NCBI RefSeq assembly: GCF_042651785.1
Contig: NZ_JBHSEC010000001.1
Location: 186,001 to 250,000, forward strand
Length of the DNA: 64,000 bases
DNA from: Chungangia koreensis
GTDB lineage: Bacteria > Bacillota > Bacilli > Bacillales_A > Planococcaceae
Direction of reading: 5' to 3'
Part shown: one piece after another, positions 23,721 to 32,300 of the stretch
How the letters are laid out: each line of letters starts with the position of its first letter
How positions within the stretch are numbered: the stretch's first letter is position 1
The notes under the pieces: model-generated
Database searches by the model: none
The model's input: the letters and a program-made list of their open reading frames with translations, nothing else
Told to the model about the DNA's origin: nothing
Translations under genes and position numbers: made by a program

Positions 23721-23880
23721 ATATTTAACGATACATACAGCGGACATCCTTGCTAGCTGATTCTACTCAACTAAAGCGTCTTTAGAATGTGGATTACCAC
23801 CAAGATTAATTCATTGAAAGTTTCTTGCAATTCAGGTTATGGTACTTGAAGACCAAGAACAATAGAGTAGGAGGATGGAA

Positions 23881-25350
23881 ATGAGTCGCGTAGCCGCTAA
23901 ATCAAACAAACTTTCCAATTTTATAGGTGGACAATGGATCGAATCATCGACAGACCAATACTTAGATGTTCCGAATCCCGCTACAGGCGAGTTGCTTGCA
24001 GAAGTGCCGATTTCCACTTCAGAGGATTTGGAGAAGGCAGTAGAGGCAGCTAAACAAGCTTTCTCTTCATGGAAGAAGGTTGCCGTTCCTCAAAGGGCGA
24101 GGATTTTATTTAAATACCAACAACTGCTGATTGATCATTGGGATGAATTAGCGAAACTTATCACGATCGAGAATGGAAAAAACTATAGTGAAGCATACGG
24201 CGAGGTTCAACGGGGGATTGAGTGTGTGGAATTTGCTGCAGGAGTGCCAACATTAATGATGGGCTCTCAGCTTCCGGACATTGCGACGAATATCGAGTCA
24301 GGGATGTATCGTTATCCTCTTGGTGTTGTCGGAGGGATTACGCCTTTCAATTTCCCGATGATGGTGCCGTGCTGGATGTTCCCGCTTGCCATAGCAACTG
24401 GCAATACATTCATCTTAAAGCCTTCGGAGCGGACCCCACTTTTAGCAAACCGTTTGGCGGAGTTATTGACAGAAGCAGGACTTCCTGATGGTGTGTTCAA
24501 TATTGTGCATGGAGCACACGACATAGTAAATGGTATTTTGGAGCACCCGGAAATTCCTGCAGTTTCATTTGTTGGCTCACAGCCGGTCGCGGAATACGTA
24601 TATAAGACTGGTACTGCGAACGGAAAAAGAGTTCAAGCTCTTGCTGGAGCAAAGAACCATACAATTGTCATGCCGGATGCGGATATGGACCTGACCGTTA
24701 CGAATATTATAAATGCTGCATTCGGTTCGGCAGGTGAACGATGCATGGCTTGTGCTGTTGTAGTTGCGGTTGGCGATATTGGAGATGAACTTGTAAATAG
24801 ATTGGTTGAAGAGGCAAATAACCTCACAATCGGTAATGGTTTAGAGGAAGGAGTCTTCTTAGGACCGGTCATCCGTGATGCTCATCGGGATCGTACACTA
24901 CAATATATCGAGTCAGGGATTGAAGAGGGAGCTGCTTTAGTCCGTGATGGCCGTAATGATCAATCCTCTTCTGAAGGAGGCTACTTCGTAGGACCAACGA
25001 TCTTCGACCATGTCACACAGGAAATGAAGATTTGGAAAGAAGAAATTTTTGCACCAGTGCTCTCGATTGTCAGAGTCAATACATTGGATGAGGCCATTCA
25101 ATACGCAAACAAATCGGAATTTGCGAATGGGGCTTGTCTGTTTACGGATAGCGCAAAGGCCATCCGTCACTTTAGAGAAGAGATAGATGCAGGAATGCTT
25201 GGCGTCAATTTGGGCGTACCTGCACCGATGGCATTTTTCCCGTTCTCCGGTTATAAGAAATCTTTCTATGGTGATCTACACGCAAATGGTCGTGACGGAA
25301 TCGAGTTTTATACGCGGAAGAAAATGCTGACGGCTCGTCATTCTTATTAA
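23881..25350 (+). CDS. mmsA: CoA-acylating methylmalonate-semialdehyde dehydrogenase
   Basis: This 489-residue aldehyde dehydrogenase has FIGGQWIESST at the N-terminus, GGITPFNFPMMVPCWMFPLA, the Cys nucleophile in GSAGERCMAC and FPFSGYKKSFYGDLHANGRD, the combination diagnostic of MmsA/IolA. It converts (methyl)malonate semialdehyde with NAD and CoA to propionyl- or acetyl-CoA, in valine or inositol breakdown. The general-base Glu of other ALDHs is replaced by Asn in AGAKNH, as expected for this subfamily. No iol or bcd genes are adjacent, so a valine or beta-alanine role is more likely. ATG 23881 follows GTAGGAGGATGGAA. Confidence 0.93.
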   Translation: MSRVAAKSNKLSNFIGGQWIESSTDQYLDVPNPATGELLAEVPISTSEDLEKAVEAAKQAFSSWKKVAVPQRARILFKYQQLLIDHWDELAKLITIENGKNYSEAYGEVQRGIECVEFAAGVPTLMMGSQLPDIATNIESGMYRYPLGVVGGITPFNFPMMVPCWMFPLAIATGNTFILKPSERTPLLANRLAELLTEAGLPDGVFNIVHGAHDIVNGILEHPEIPAVSFVGSQPVAEYVYKTGTANGKRVQALAGAKNHTIVMPDADMDLTVTNIINAAFGSAGERCMACAVVVAVGDIGDELVNRLVEEANNLTIGNGLEEGVFLGPVIRDAHRDRTLQYIESGIEEGAALVRDGRNDQSSSEGGYFVGPTIFDHVTQEMKIWKEEIFAPVLSIVRVNTLDEAIQYANKSEFANGACLFTDSAKAIRHFREEIDAGMLGVNLGVPAPMAFFPFSGYKKSFYGDLHANGRDGIEFYTRKKMLTARHSY

Positions 25351-25377
25351 ATATTGAAGTCTTTTGTTAAACGAAAG

Positions 25378-25409
25378 ACCGGTGGCTAATCCATAGTCGC
25401 CGGTTTTTG
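25378..25409 (+). terminator. Rho-independent terminator
   Basis: Arms ACCGGTGGCT (25378-25387) and AGTCGCCGGT (25395-25404) with two wobble pairs, followed by TTTTTG. Confidence 0.75.
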
Positions 25410-25489
25410 TTTTTCATTTGCGATAATAAAGGATTTCTATCTATCCGCCTCGAAAAGAAATAATAGTGTTAGGAAGAAAGGTGATTTAC

Positions 25490-26524
25490 ATGTTAAAAAA
25501 ACCAAAAATGCTTCAACCAGGAGATAAGGTGGCAACTGTCAGTCTTTCCTGGGGCGGAGCGGGTGAGCCGTCCATCAGATGGCGTTATGATTTAGGAGTG
25601 AAAAGGCTGCAAGAGGTGTTCGGATTAGAAGTGGTACCGATGCCGAACAGCTTGATGGGATCCGATTTTGTTTATGAAAACCCTGAAGCGCGTGCTGAAG
25701 ATTTGATGGAGGCATTCCGTGACCCGTCGATTAAAGCGATTATCTCAAATATTGGTGGGAGCGAGAGCATCCGGTTGTTGCCTTATATTGATTTTGATGT
25801 AATCCGCGAGAATCCAAAAATCTTTATGGGTTATTCCGATGCCACGATATCGCATTTGTTCTGTTTAAAAGCTGGCCTTTCATCATTTTACGGTCCAGCA
25901 ATCATTACAGAGTTTGCAGAGAATGGTGAGATGCACGGGTATACGGTTGGGTCGATTAAACGAACACTGATGTCCTCCGAACTGATCGGGGAAATCCAAC
26001 CTTCACCTGAATGGACAAGTGAAATGGTTCCATGGGAAAACGGCTACACGGAAGAAAAGCGGAAGATGCATCCGGATCGCGGTTTTGAATTGCTTGCAGG
26101 AAGTGGGAAGGTTCAAGGTCACTTGATGGGTGGTTGTATTGAAGTGTTGGAGTTTGCGAAGGGCACAGAGATCTGGCCGAAACAGGAGCTATGGGATGGG
26201 GCCATTCTCTTCTTTGAAACATCCGAGGATCAACCGCATCCTGACCTAATCGTCTATTGGTTGCGAAACTATGCGGCCCAAGGGATTTTGCAAAAAGCAG
26301 CGGGTATGATTCTTGCTAAACCTAAAGACGAAAAGTATTACGAGGAATACAAAGATTCAATTTTGACCGTACTGAAAGAATACAAATTAGAGTCCTTGCC
26401 TGTTTTATATAATTTAGGTTTCGGTCATACCGATCCAAAATTCATTGTGCCATATGGTGCGTTGGCAGAAATCGATTGTGAACGGAAAGCATTTTCGATA
26501 ATAGATAACGGGGTGGAAGCATGA
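25490..26524 (+). CDS. S66-family peptidase (LD-carboxypeptidase / MccF-like)
   Basis: The 344-residue protein has the S66 triad: Ser in FMGYSDATISHL, Glu in LFFETSED and His in GFGHTDPKF. Together with the order QPGDKVATVSLSWGG and ISNIGGSESIRLLPYID this matches MccF-like members, which cut a C-terminal amide bond in microcin-type or related peptides; classical LdcA trims murein tetrapeptides. Which substrate applies is not visible. It is cytoplasmic, with no signal. ATG 25490 follows AAAGGTGATTTAC. Its stop overlaps the next start (ATGA). Confidence 0.85.
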   Translation: MLKKPKMLQPGDKVATVSLSWGGAGEPSIRWRYDLGVKRLQEVFGLEVVPMPNSLMGSDFVYENPEARAEDLMEAFRDPSIKAIISNIGGSESIRLLPYIDFDVIRENPKIFMGYSDATISHLFCLKAGLSSFYGPAIITEFAENGEMHGYTVGSIKRTLMSSELIGEIQPSPEWTSEMVPWENGYTEEKRKMHPDRGFELLAGSGKVQGHLMGGCIEVLEFAKGTEIWPKQELWDGAILFFETSEDQPHPDLIVYWLRNYAAQGILQKAAGMILAKPKDEKYYEEYKDSILTVLKEYKLESLPVLYNLGFGHTDPKFIVPYGALAEIDCERKAFSIIDNGVEA

Positions 26525-26958
26525 ACCGGCTGAATTTAATTACGTTAGGCGTCCAAAATATAGTGGAGTCCATCAATTTCTATCGTGCTTTGGGATTTGA
26601 CATGACCATTTACGGAGACATGGAAAACCCCGACGTCGCATTCTTTAAGAATAAAGGGACGAAAATCTCCCTCTATCCGATTGATGAGTTGAGGAAAGAT
26701 GTCAATGCGGAGAACCCGCCCGCAACTGGTCAAGGGTTTCCGGGCATCACGCTCGCATATAACGGAAAATCGAAAGAAGAAGTAGATGAAGTCTTCAAAT
26801 TAGCCGAACTGGCAGGAGCTATCATTGCAAAGAAACCTGAAATCGTCTCGTGGGGAGGCTATAGCGGCTACTTCATTGATCCAAACGGCTATTATTGGGA
26901 AGTTGCATACGGTGAAATGTGGCAGTTCGATGAGAATGACATGCTAATTGTTGAATGA
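26521..26958 (+). CDS. VOC (glyoxalase/bleomycin-resistance) family protein
   Basis: The 145-residue protein has two beta-alpha-beta-beta-beta modules: LITLGVQNIVESINFYRALGF and later ITLAYNGKSKEEVDEVF with SGYFIDPNGYYWEVAYG. This is the vicinal oxygen chelate fold used by glyoxalases, dioxygenases and drug-binding proteins. One metal ligand (Glu in YYWEVAY) is recognisable. It is translationally coupled to the S66 peptidase gene, so the two may act on a common compound. Confidence 0.85.
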   Translation: MNRLNLITLGVQNIVESINFYRALGFDMTIYGDMENPDVAFFKNKGTKISLYPIDELRKDVNAENPPATGQGFPGITLAYNGKSKEEVDEVFKLAELAGAIIAKKPEIVSWGGYSGYFIDPNGYYWEVAYGEMWQFDENDMLIVE

Positions 26959-26959
26959 A

Positions 26960-26990
26960 AAAACGGGATGGCACTGTTCCATCCCGTTTT
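26960..26990. terminator. Bidirectional hairpin terminator
   Basis: Perfect arms AAAACGGGATGG (26960-26971) and CCATCCCGTTTT (26979-26990), loop of 7 nt, between convergent genes. Confidence 0.85.
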
Positions 26991-26993
26991 GCC

Positions 26994-27233
26994 TTATTGC
27001 ATTTGGCTTAGGCGTTGGTCTACCGCTTCCATAACACCATCAAGGGACATGCCCTTCATCCCGATTACAGGGAAGTTAAATTCATCATTATGGCCTTCGT
27101 TGATAGCGCGGACGATTCCTAAATCATAGCCAGTTACGTTTTCGTTCGTATCGAACAATTTCACTTCATGGCCTTTTCCTTGCAATGCAACCGCTATATC
27201 TTCAAAAGGCTGTTCAACTGCGATTTTTGCCAT
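26994..27233 (-). CDS. UPF0180 (YkuS-like) protein
   Basis: This 79-residue protein begins AKIAVEQPFEDIAVALQGKG and has DLGIVRAINEG and GMSLDGVMEAVDQRL, matching the UPF0180/YkuS family of Bacillales. The function is unknown. Of two in-frame ATGs, 27233 follows GAAGGAGGAGAGAAAA and is chosen. It is convergent with the VOC gene and diverges from the TetR-controlled ABC operon. Confidence 0.8.
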   Translation of the reverse strand: MAKIAVEQPFEDIAVALQGKGHEVKLFDTNENVTGYDLGIVRAINEGHNDEFNFPVIGMKGMSLDGVMEAVDQRLSQMQ

Positions 27234-27296
27234 TTTTCTCTCCTCCTTCAACGATTACTATCCCCAATTTTATAAGGAATATGAATTTTTTATAAT

Positions 27297-27349
27297 GTGA
27301 GTGATTACTCACTTTTCTTGTCATATAATAGAAATGAGTAATCACTCAC
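27297..27349 (+). promoter_or_regulatory. Twin TetR-type operators flanking the ABC-operon promoter
   Basis: GTGAGTGATTACTCAC (27297-27312) and ATGAGTAATCACTCAC (27334-27349) carry the same near-palindrome, one as the exact reverse complement of the other's 14-bp core. TATAAT at 27324-27329 lies between them. The 14-bp semi-palindrome is typical of TetR-family sites; the TetR gene is the last gene of this operon. Confidence 0.65.
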
Positions 27350-27369
27350 AAAGAAAAGGAGTGGGATGT

Positions 27370-28095
27370 ATGGATCAAAAAGTAAATGTCTCCATTCAAC
27401 ATGTTAGTAAAAGCTTTAAGAACCATGAAGTACTGAAGAATATTAGTTTGGATGTATTTGTAGGTGAGATATTCGGATTGTTGGGACCTTCGGGTTCAGG
27501 AAAGACGACATTAGTGAAACAATTGACAGGCTTGGATTCCCCGACTTCGGGGGAGTGTTATTTATTCCAGCATAAGATGCCAAATTTGAAGCTCATTCGT
27601 CGGATCGGCTATATGGCGCAATCTGATGCACTCTACGAAGATTTAACTGCGATGGAAAATCTTCAATTTTTCTCTTCCTTGTATGGCTTGAAAAAGAGCC
27701 AGAAGCAACGGATAGAAGAGGTCTCAAAAATCGTCAACCTGTCTGAGGATTTAAGGAAATTGGTTTCGAACTATTCTGGTGGAATGAAAAGAAGACTGTC
27801 GTTAGCCATTGCGCTTTTGCATGACCCGGATATTCTCATACTGGACGAACCGACTGTCGGAATTGACCCGGTTTTGAGAAAAAGCATTTGGAAGTCATTT
27901 TACGAACTGAAGAAGAGAGGAAAAACGCTCATCGTCACGACGCATGTCATGGACGAAGCAGAAAAATGTGACAGGCTCGGACTAATCAGGGAGGGTCGAT
28001 TAATTGCTGTGGGTGCTCCTGAAGAATTGAAGAAGGAAACAGGCACGAAGACGATTGAAGACGCGTTCCTAAAGTATGGAGGTGTGGAAGCATGA
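27370..28095 (+). CDS. ABC transporter ATP-binding protein
   Basis: The 241-residue ATPase has Walker A GPSGSGKTT, Q-loop YMAQSDALYED, signature YSGGMKRRLS, Walker B ILILDEPTVGID and the H-loop TTHVMDEAE. It resembles the DrrA/YfiL group that pairs with ABC-2-type permeases for drug or lipid export. ATG 27370 follows AAGGAGTGGGATGT. It overlaps the permease gene by 4 bp (ATGA), and the operon ends with a TetR regulator, the usual layout of a substrate-induced multidrug exporter. Confidence 0.92.
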   Translation: MDQKVNVSIQHVSKSFKNHEVLKNISLDVFVGEIFGLLGPSGSGKTTLVKQLTGLDSPTSGECYLFQHKMPNLKLIRRIGYMAQSDALYEDLTAMENLQFFSSLYGLKKSQKQRIEEVSKIVNLSEDLRKLVSNYSGGMKRRLSLAIALLHDPDILILDEPTVGIDPVLRKSIWKSFYELKKRGKTLIVTTHVMDEAEKCDRLGLIREGRLIAVGAPEELKKETGTKTIEDAFLKYGGVEA

Positions 28096-29108
28096 GAGTG
28101 CTGGCATTGGGAAAGCGCATTTTAAGGCAAATCATTCGGGATAAGCGGACGTTGGGACTGTTGATCATGGCACCGATTTTAGTATTGACGATGCTTTACT
28201 TAGTGTTCGAGGGAGAGGATTATATCCCGAAAGTAGGACTTGTCGATGTCCCGACCGGAAAAATGGAACTCAATGGAGCGGAAATCACTAACTATGACAG
28301 TGAAAAAGATGCGGCAAATGACTTGGTGAATCGGGATATTGACGCTTATATAGCCCTTGAGAGCCAAACACCTAAAATCGTTTTGGAAGGAAGCGATCCA
28401 GCAGTTTCAGGAACTGTGATGAAGTGGTTCCAGTCAACTCTACCCGTAGCTCACATAAATGATGCACTAAAACCGGAAATCGAATATCTGCATGGCTCCG
28501 AAGATATGGGGAGCTTCGATTACTTCGGACCTGTCTTATTAGGGTTTTTCGTCTTTTTCTTTGTTTTCCTAATTGCTGGTGTATCTTTTTTAAGAGAGCG
28601 GACAAAAGGGACATTGGAAAGACTGATGGCCAGTCCGATTCGAAAATGGGAAATCGTTTTGGGCTACATTTTAGGGTTTGGACTCTTTACGATGATCCAA
28701 GCGACTGTAATAGCGGCTTATGCTGTTTATGTTTTAGATATGTTAATGGAAGGTTCCTTTTTCAGCTTGCTGATCATTATTTTATTGCTTTCATTAACAG
28801 CTTTGACACTCGGGACGCTCTTGTCCTCGTTCGCAAATAATGAGCTGCAAATGATTCAGTTCATTCCACTCGTGGTTGTTCCACAAATATTCTTTTCGGG
28901 ATTATTCAACTTGGAGACGATTTCGGAATGGATTAGCTGGATCGGACCGTTTACGCCGTTGTATTATGCAGCAGATGCATTACGGGACGTGATGGTAAGA
29001 GGTTACGGGTTTAATGAAATACAACTGAACCTCCTGGTACTATTCGGATTTTCTTTGCTTTTTTTCTTCCTAAATACGCTTGTCCTAAGGAAATACCGAA
29101 AAATTTAA
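28092..29108 (+). CDS. ABC-2-type transporter permease
   Basis: This 338-residue protein has one N-terminal membrane helix (about 20-40), a large extracytoplasmic loop (about 45-150) and five C-terminal helices, including the SFLRERTKGTLERLMASPIRKWEIVLGY coupling region typical of ABC-2 exporters (described here as two segments, SFLRERTKGTLERL and ASPIRKWEIVLGY). It pairs with the preceding ATPase as a half-exporter that would dimerise. No second permease gene is present. Confidence 0.9.
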   Translation: MRVLALGKRILRQIIRDKRTLGLLIMAPILVLTMLYLVFEGEDYIPKVGLVDVPTGKMELNGAEITNYDSEKDAANDLVNRDIDAYIALESQTPKIVLEGSDPAVSGTVMKWFQSTLPVAHINDALKPEIEYLHGSEDMGSFDYFGPVLLGFFVFFFVFLIAGVSFLRERTKGTLERLMASPIRKWEIVLGYILGFGLFTMIQATVIAAYAVYVLDMLMEGSFFSLLIIILLLSLTALTLGTLLSSFANNELQMIQFIPLVVVPQIFFSGLFNLETISEWISWIGPFTPLYYAADALRDVMVRGYGFNEIQLNLLVLFGFSLLFFFLNTLVLRKYRKI

Positions 29109-29126
29109 GTAGGAGGGCTTTTTAGA

Positions 29127-29774
29127 ATGTCGAAGAATGATGAACTAATTGCAGAATTGATGAACGGTTCGGAGAAAATGACGGACCGGCAAAAAAATAT
29201 CGTGGTAGCAGCCGTGGAAATGTTCGCTGAAAAGGGGTATTCTGGAACATCGACAAAAGAGATTGCGCAGAAGGCTGGCGTGGCAGAAGGAACGATTTTC
29301 AGGCATTATAAAACGAAAAAAGACTTACTGCTTGCGATTGTCACCCCGACGATGATTAAACTATTGGCACCGGTCATCATAAAAGATTTAAATAAAGTAC
29401 TGAATAAGGAATTTGAGAATTTTGAGGATTTTATACGTGAGATGGTCGCAAACCGGGCAGAATTCCTGAACAAAAATGGACCGACCGTGAGGGTCCTCAT
29501 TCAAGAAATCCCTTTCCATCCTGAACTGAAGGAACAATTCATCAAGCATATTGGGGAAGAAGTGTATGCCCGCTACTTGCAAATTGTCAAACACTACCAG
29601 GATAAGGGTGAAATAATTGAAATGGAGCCTGCAAGCGTCGTGCGCTTTACTGCATCTGTCCTGCTCGGTTACTTTGCTGCAAAGCATGTCATCTCACCGG
29701 CGGGGTGGAATGATGAATTAGAATTGAACAACACGATTACGATGTTGAAAGCGGCGTTGGATCCTAAGAAATAA
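29127..29774 (+). CDS. TetR/AcrR-family transcriptional regulator
   Basis: The 215-residue protein has the TetR DNA-binding domain at about 18-65: IVVAAVEMFAEKGYSGTS, TKEIAQKAGVAEGTIFRHYK. The C-terminal ligand-binding part (about 80-210) is helical and unclassified. It lies 18 bp after the permease gene behind AGGAGGGCTTTTTAGA, so it is encoded by the operon it most likely represses through the twin operators at 27297-27349. Confidence 0.92.
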   Translation: MSKNDELIAELMNGSEKMTDRQKNIVVAAVEMFAEKGYSGTSTKEIAQKAGVAEGTIFRHYKTKKDLLLAIVTPTMIKLLAPVIIKDLNKVLNKEFENFEDFIREMVANRAEFLNKNGPTVRVLIQEIPFHPELKEQFIKHIGEEVYARYLQIVKHYQDKGEIIEMEPASVVRFTASVLLGYFAAKHVISPAGWNDELELNNTITMLKAALDPKK

Positions 29775-29845
29775 AACAGTGTTCTTGAAACATTAAACGT
29801 TGTATCATACTCATGATAAGGAATATGCCCAAGGGAGGGAAAAGG

Positions 29846-29996
29846 ATGGAGAAAGTATGGATATGCTGCGGACTTTGTGGTGTTAAATGAGGATATTTTG
29901 ACAATTGATCCCAATCAGATTGGTGATATTTTAGTAGAAGAAACCTATATGGCTGGCGAGTCGGTTTACCGCCGAAAAATCGAAAGCCTGTTATAA
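29846..29996 (+). pseudogene. C-terminal remnant of an amidohydrolase
   Basis: A frame ending at 29996 encodes about 45 residues with KYGYAADFVVLNEDILTID and EETYMAGESVYRR, the typical C-terminal end of YtcJ-like amidohydrolases (K-x-A-D-F-V-V-L-D, then V-x-x-T-x-V-x-G-x-x-V-Y). No start codon or upstream catalytic part exists; an ATG at 29847 behind GGGAGGGAAAAGG reads a different frame. The rest of the gene has been lost. Most of 29774-30319 is otherwise non-coding. Confidence 0.5.
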
Positions 29997-30003
29997 ATAA
30001 CTG

Positions 30004-30044
30004 ACCCTAAACGGTGTACTCAACGTAGCCGTTTAGGGTTTTTT
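30004..30044 (+). terminator. Rho-independent terminator
   Basis: Arms ACCCTAAACGG (30004-30014) and CCGTTTAGGGT (30029-30039) followed by TTTTT. It probably served the vanished amidohydrolase gene. Confidence 0.85.
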
Positions 30045-30062
30045 GTGGTTGTATTTGTGGAT

Positions 30063-30166
30063 GGTTGGAAAGTTTTTGAGTTTGGTTGGAAAGTTTGATG
30101 GAATGGTTGGAAAGTTTTGAGGTTGGTTGAAAAGTTTGATGGAATGGTTGGAAAGTTGCTGACATA
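30063..30166. repeat. Array of five 20-21 bp units (core GGTTGGAAAGTTT)
   Basis: GGTTGGAAAG (once GGTTGAAAAG) starts at 30063, 30084, 30105, 30125 and 30146, spacings 21, 21, 20, 21. Units 2 and 4 share the variable half TTGATGGAAT. It lies in the 545-bp gap between the TetR operon and nrnB, just after a terminator. The remaining 30170-30310 holds no gene; a promoter for nrnB is not obvious. Confidence 0.8.
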
Positions 30167-30318
30167 TTCGGGATCTTATATCGTAAAGAGCCAATCATAT
30201 TAATGAAACAAGACTTCTCATACTGTATTTAATCCAGAATCGTTTACAATGGGTGATGGTCCACCTTTTAACATAAACGGACTTAAAGTAATCCATACTA
30301 CCCTTTGAGGTGAAAGTA

Positions 30319-31494
30319 ATGATTAAACTATTAACGCATAATGACTTGGACGGAGTGAGCTGCGGAATTTTGGCTAAAATTGCGTTCGGTAAGGAAGTTC
30401 ATGTCCGATATAATTCTGTCTCCGGTCTCGACCGGGAAGTTGCATGGTTTCTGGAAAATGACAAAGATAAAATGCTCTATATTACTGATTTATCGGTCAA
30501 TGAAGAGAATGAAAAGAACTTAGAGGAATTCTATCAATCGGGCGGGAAAGTCCAACTGATTGATCATCATAAGTCTGCCCTTCATTTTAACGAATATGAG
30601 TGGGCAAGCATCACGGTAGAGGAAGAGGAAGACAAGTTAGCGTCGGCAACATCTCTTTTCTATGAACATTTAGTTCGAAATGGTCATCTCCAACCGTCAG
30701 ATGCGATGGCGGAATATGTTGAACTTGTTAGGCAATACGATACGTGGGAATGGGAACGGAACGAAAACTGGGCAGCACAGCGGCTGAATGCCTTGTTCTT
30801 CTTAGTTTCCATTGATGAGTTTGAAGAGAAAATGATTGAGCGTCTAACAGGCAGTGAACATTTCCAATTCGATGAATTCGAAAAGAAGATACTGGATATG
30901 GAAGAGGATAAAATTGAACGGTATATCCGAAGAAAACGTCGGGAAATCGTTCAAGCTGAAGTGGATGGCCTGTTTGCTGGAATCGTCTATGCAGAGTCGT
31001 ATCATTCCGAATTGGGTAACGAACTTGGAAAGGAATATCCGCATCTCGACTACATTGCGATCTTAATGATGGGCAGCAAGCGAATCAGCTTTAGAACGAT
31101 CCATGATGATGTGGATGTGTCCGAAGTAGCGGGACATTTTGGTGGCGGTGGCCATGCGAAGGCATCTGGCTGTTCCATGACAGAAGAAGCGTATAAGAAA
31201 TTCGTTACCGGGACGTTCCACTTAGAACAGTTGCATGAGGATTCCAAACGAAATCGTTTCAATGTGAAGGAATCTTCCTTCGGTTCACTCTATACGAATA
31301 GAGATGATGACCGTTTCTTCATATCCTCTGCAAAAGGGGAATGGCGCATTAAGCAAAATGATCGCGTAATGAATAAGATCTTTCATTCCTTTGCTGAAGC
31401 AGAAAAGTTCATAAAACGAAATCACGAAGCATGGCTGGTCCGTGATGAGATATTTGTTCAATACTTAATGGAGTTAGTGAAGTCAGAAGGATAA
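30319..31494 (+). CDS. nrnB: DHH-DHHA1 oligoribonuclease NrnB
   Basis: The 391-residue protein has the DHH phosphoesterase motifs LTHNDLDGVSCG, ITDLSVNE, LIDHHKSA (D-H-H) and the C-terminal DHHA1 signature GHFGGGGHAKASG. The length and order match B. subtilis NrnB (YngD), which degrades short RNA oligomers (nanoRNA) from the 3' end with Mn. Regions about 220-260 and 320-391 are as in NrnB rather than NrnA. ATG 30319 follows GAGGTGAAAGTA. It is transcribed alone and ends at a terminator. Confidence 0.88.
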   Translation: MIKLLTHNDLDGVSCGILAKIAFGKEVHVRYNSVSGLDREVAWFLENDKDKMLYITDLSVNEENEKNLEEFYQSGGKVQLIDHHKSALHFNEYEWASITVEEEEDKLASATSLFYEHLVRNGHLQPSDAMAEYVELVRQYDTWEWERNENWAAQRLNALFFLVSIDEFEEKMIERLTGSEHFQFDEFEKKILDMEEDKIERYIRRKRREIVQAEVDGLFAGIVYAESYHSELGNELGKEYPHLDYIAILMMGSKRISFRTIHDDVDVSEVAGHFGGGGHAKASGCSMTEEAYKKFVTGTFHLEQLHEDSKRNRFNVKESSFGSLYTNRDDDRFFISSAKGEWRIKQNDRVMNKIFHSFAEAEKFIKRNHEAWLVRDEIFVQYLMELVKSEG

Positions 31495-31518
31495 GGCCAG
31501 GTTTGCCCTGGTCTTTTT
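31494..31518 (+). terminator. Rho-independent terminator
   Basis: Arms AGGCCAGG (31494-31501) and CCTGGTCT (31507-31514) with one wobble, then TTTTT; the first arm touches the nrnB stop codon. Confidence 0.75.
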
Positions 31519-31580
31519 ATTCATGAATAGGTTTGAATCCGAAATGATGAAGATATATATGAAGTAAGGAGGGGAAGATT

Positions 31581-31982
31581 GTGAAGTTGATCGATGAACT
31601 AGCTGAAGTGTTATTGATGACCGATCGGGAATTTGAACAATATCTAAATAAGGACACTGGAGAGATCTTTTTTAAGACGGATGATGAAGATGAAGAAATG
31701 GATGATCGTCTTGCTCTAATTCCACAAATCTCTTCGCCTGAAGCGTTCGACTTAATGGTGAGCTTCGCGAATGAACAGTCAGAAGACCATGCCTTCGTAC
31801 TAAAAGATATATTGAATCAGCCACGCCCATTTGCGAAGTTTAAAGATAAAGTATATGAACTTGGTATTCAAAACGAATGGTTCGCATTCGAAGACGGATA
31901 CGCAAAGCAACGGATGCTGGATTGGCTTTTTGAAATTGGGGTATCCACGAATATAAGAGAGAATCTTGAAGGGGGACATTGA
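31581..31982 (+). CDS. UPF0158-type protein
   Basis: This 133-residue acidic protein begins KLIDELAEVLLMTDREFEQYLNKDTGEIFF and continues with a Glu/Asp-rich turn, IPQISSPEAFDLM and AFEDGYAKQRMLDWL, the pattern of the UPF0158 family (the N-terminal motif spans residues 2-31). The function is unknown. GTG start behind GGAGGGGAAGATT. The next gene begins 2 bp after its stop, so the two are co-translated. Confidence 0.75.
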   Translation: MKLIDELAEVLLMTDREFEQYLNKDTGEIFFKTDDEDEEMDDRLALIPQISSPEAFDLMVSFANEQSEDHAFVLKDILNQPRPFAKFKDKVYELGIQNEWFAFEDGYAKQRMLDWLFEIGVSTNIRENLEGGH

Positions 31983-31983
31983 A

Positions 31984-32289
31984 TTGCAAAATGAGTATGG
32001 ATTGACATTGCCCGATGAGTTGGAAGGAATGGTCGTTTTAGATACATACATGAATTCAGAAGCCAGCGATGTGGGTGTCTTGGTGATGGGACAAAATATG
32101 AATCCAGTGTCTAATCATCCAGTAATTCGGATTTACCTGCTTTTGAAAGAATATGATGCTGTCTACGTTCATCAAGAATTGGAGTCGTTCACGTTTGAAA
32201 GTTATGGATCTGCTCTAACTTTCCTCCAGAAACTGCCGAAGATGTCGGCGCTTGAATTGCTGATTATGATGAAGGCGCAGAAGGTTTAA
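31984..32289 (+). CDS. Hypothetical protein coupled to the UPF0158 gene
   Basis: This roughly 101-residue soluble protein starts with TTG 31984 behind AAGGGGGACATTGAA, immediately after the preceding stop. It has alternating beta and helical stretches (MVVLDTYMN, DVGVLVMGQNMN, VIRIYLLLKEYDAVYV, ALTFLQKLP). I do not recognise a family. Its position suggests it works with the UPF0158 protein. Confidence 0.65.
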   Translation: MQNEYGLTLPDELEGMVVLDTYMNSEASDVGVLVMGQNMNPVSNHPVIRIYLLLKEYDAVYVHQELESFTFESYGSALTFLQKLPKMSALELLIMMKAQKV

Positions 32290-32300
32290 ACGTTAGACAA

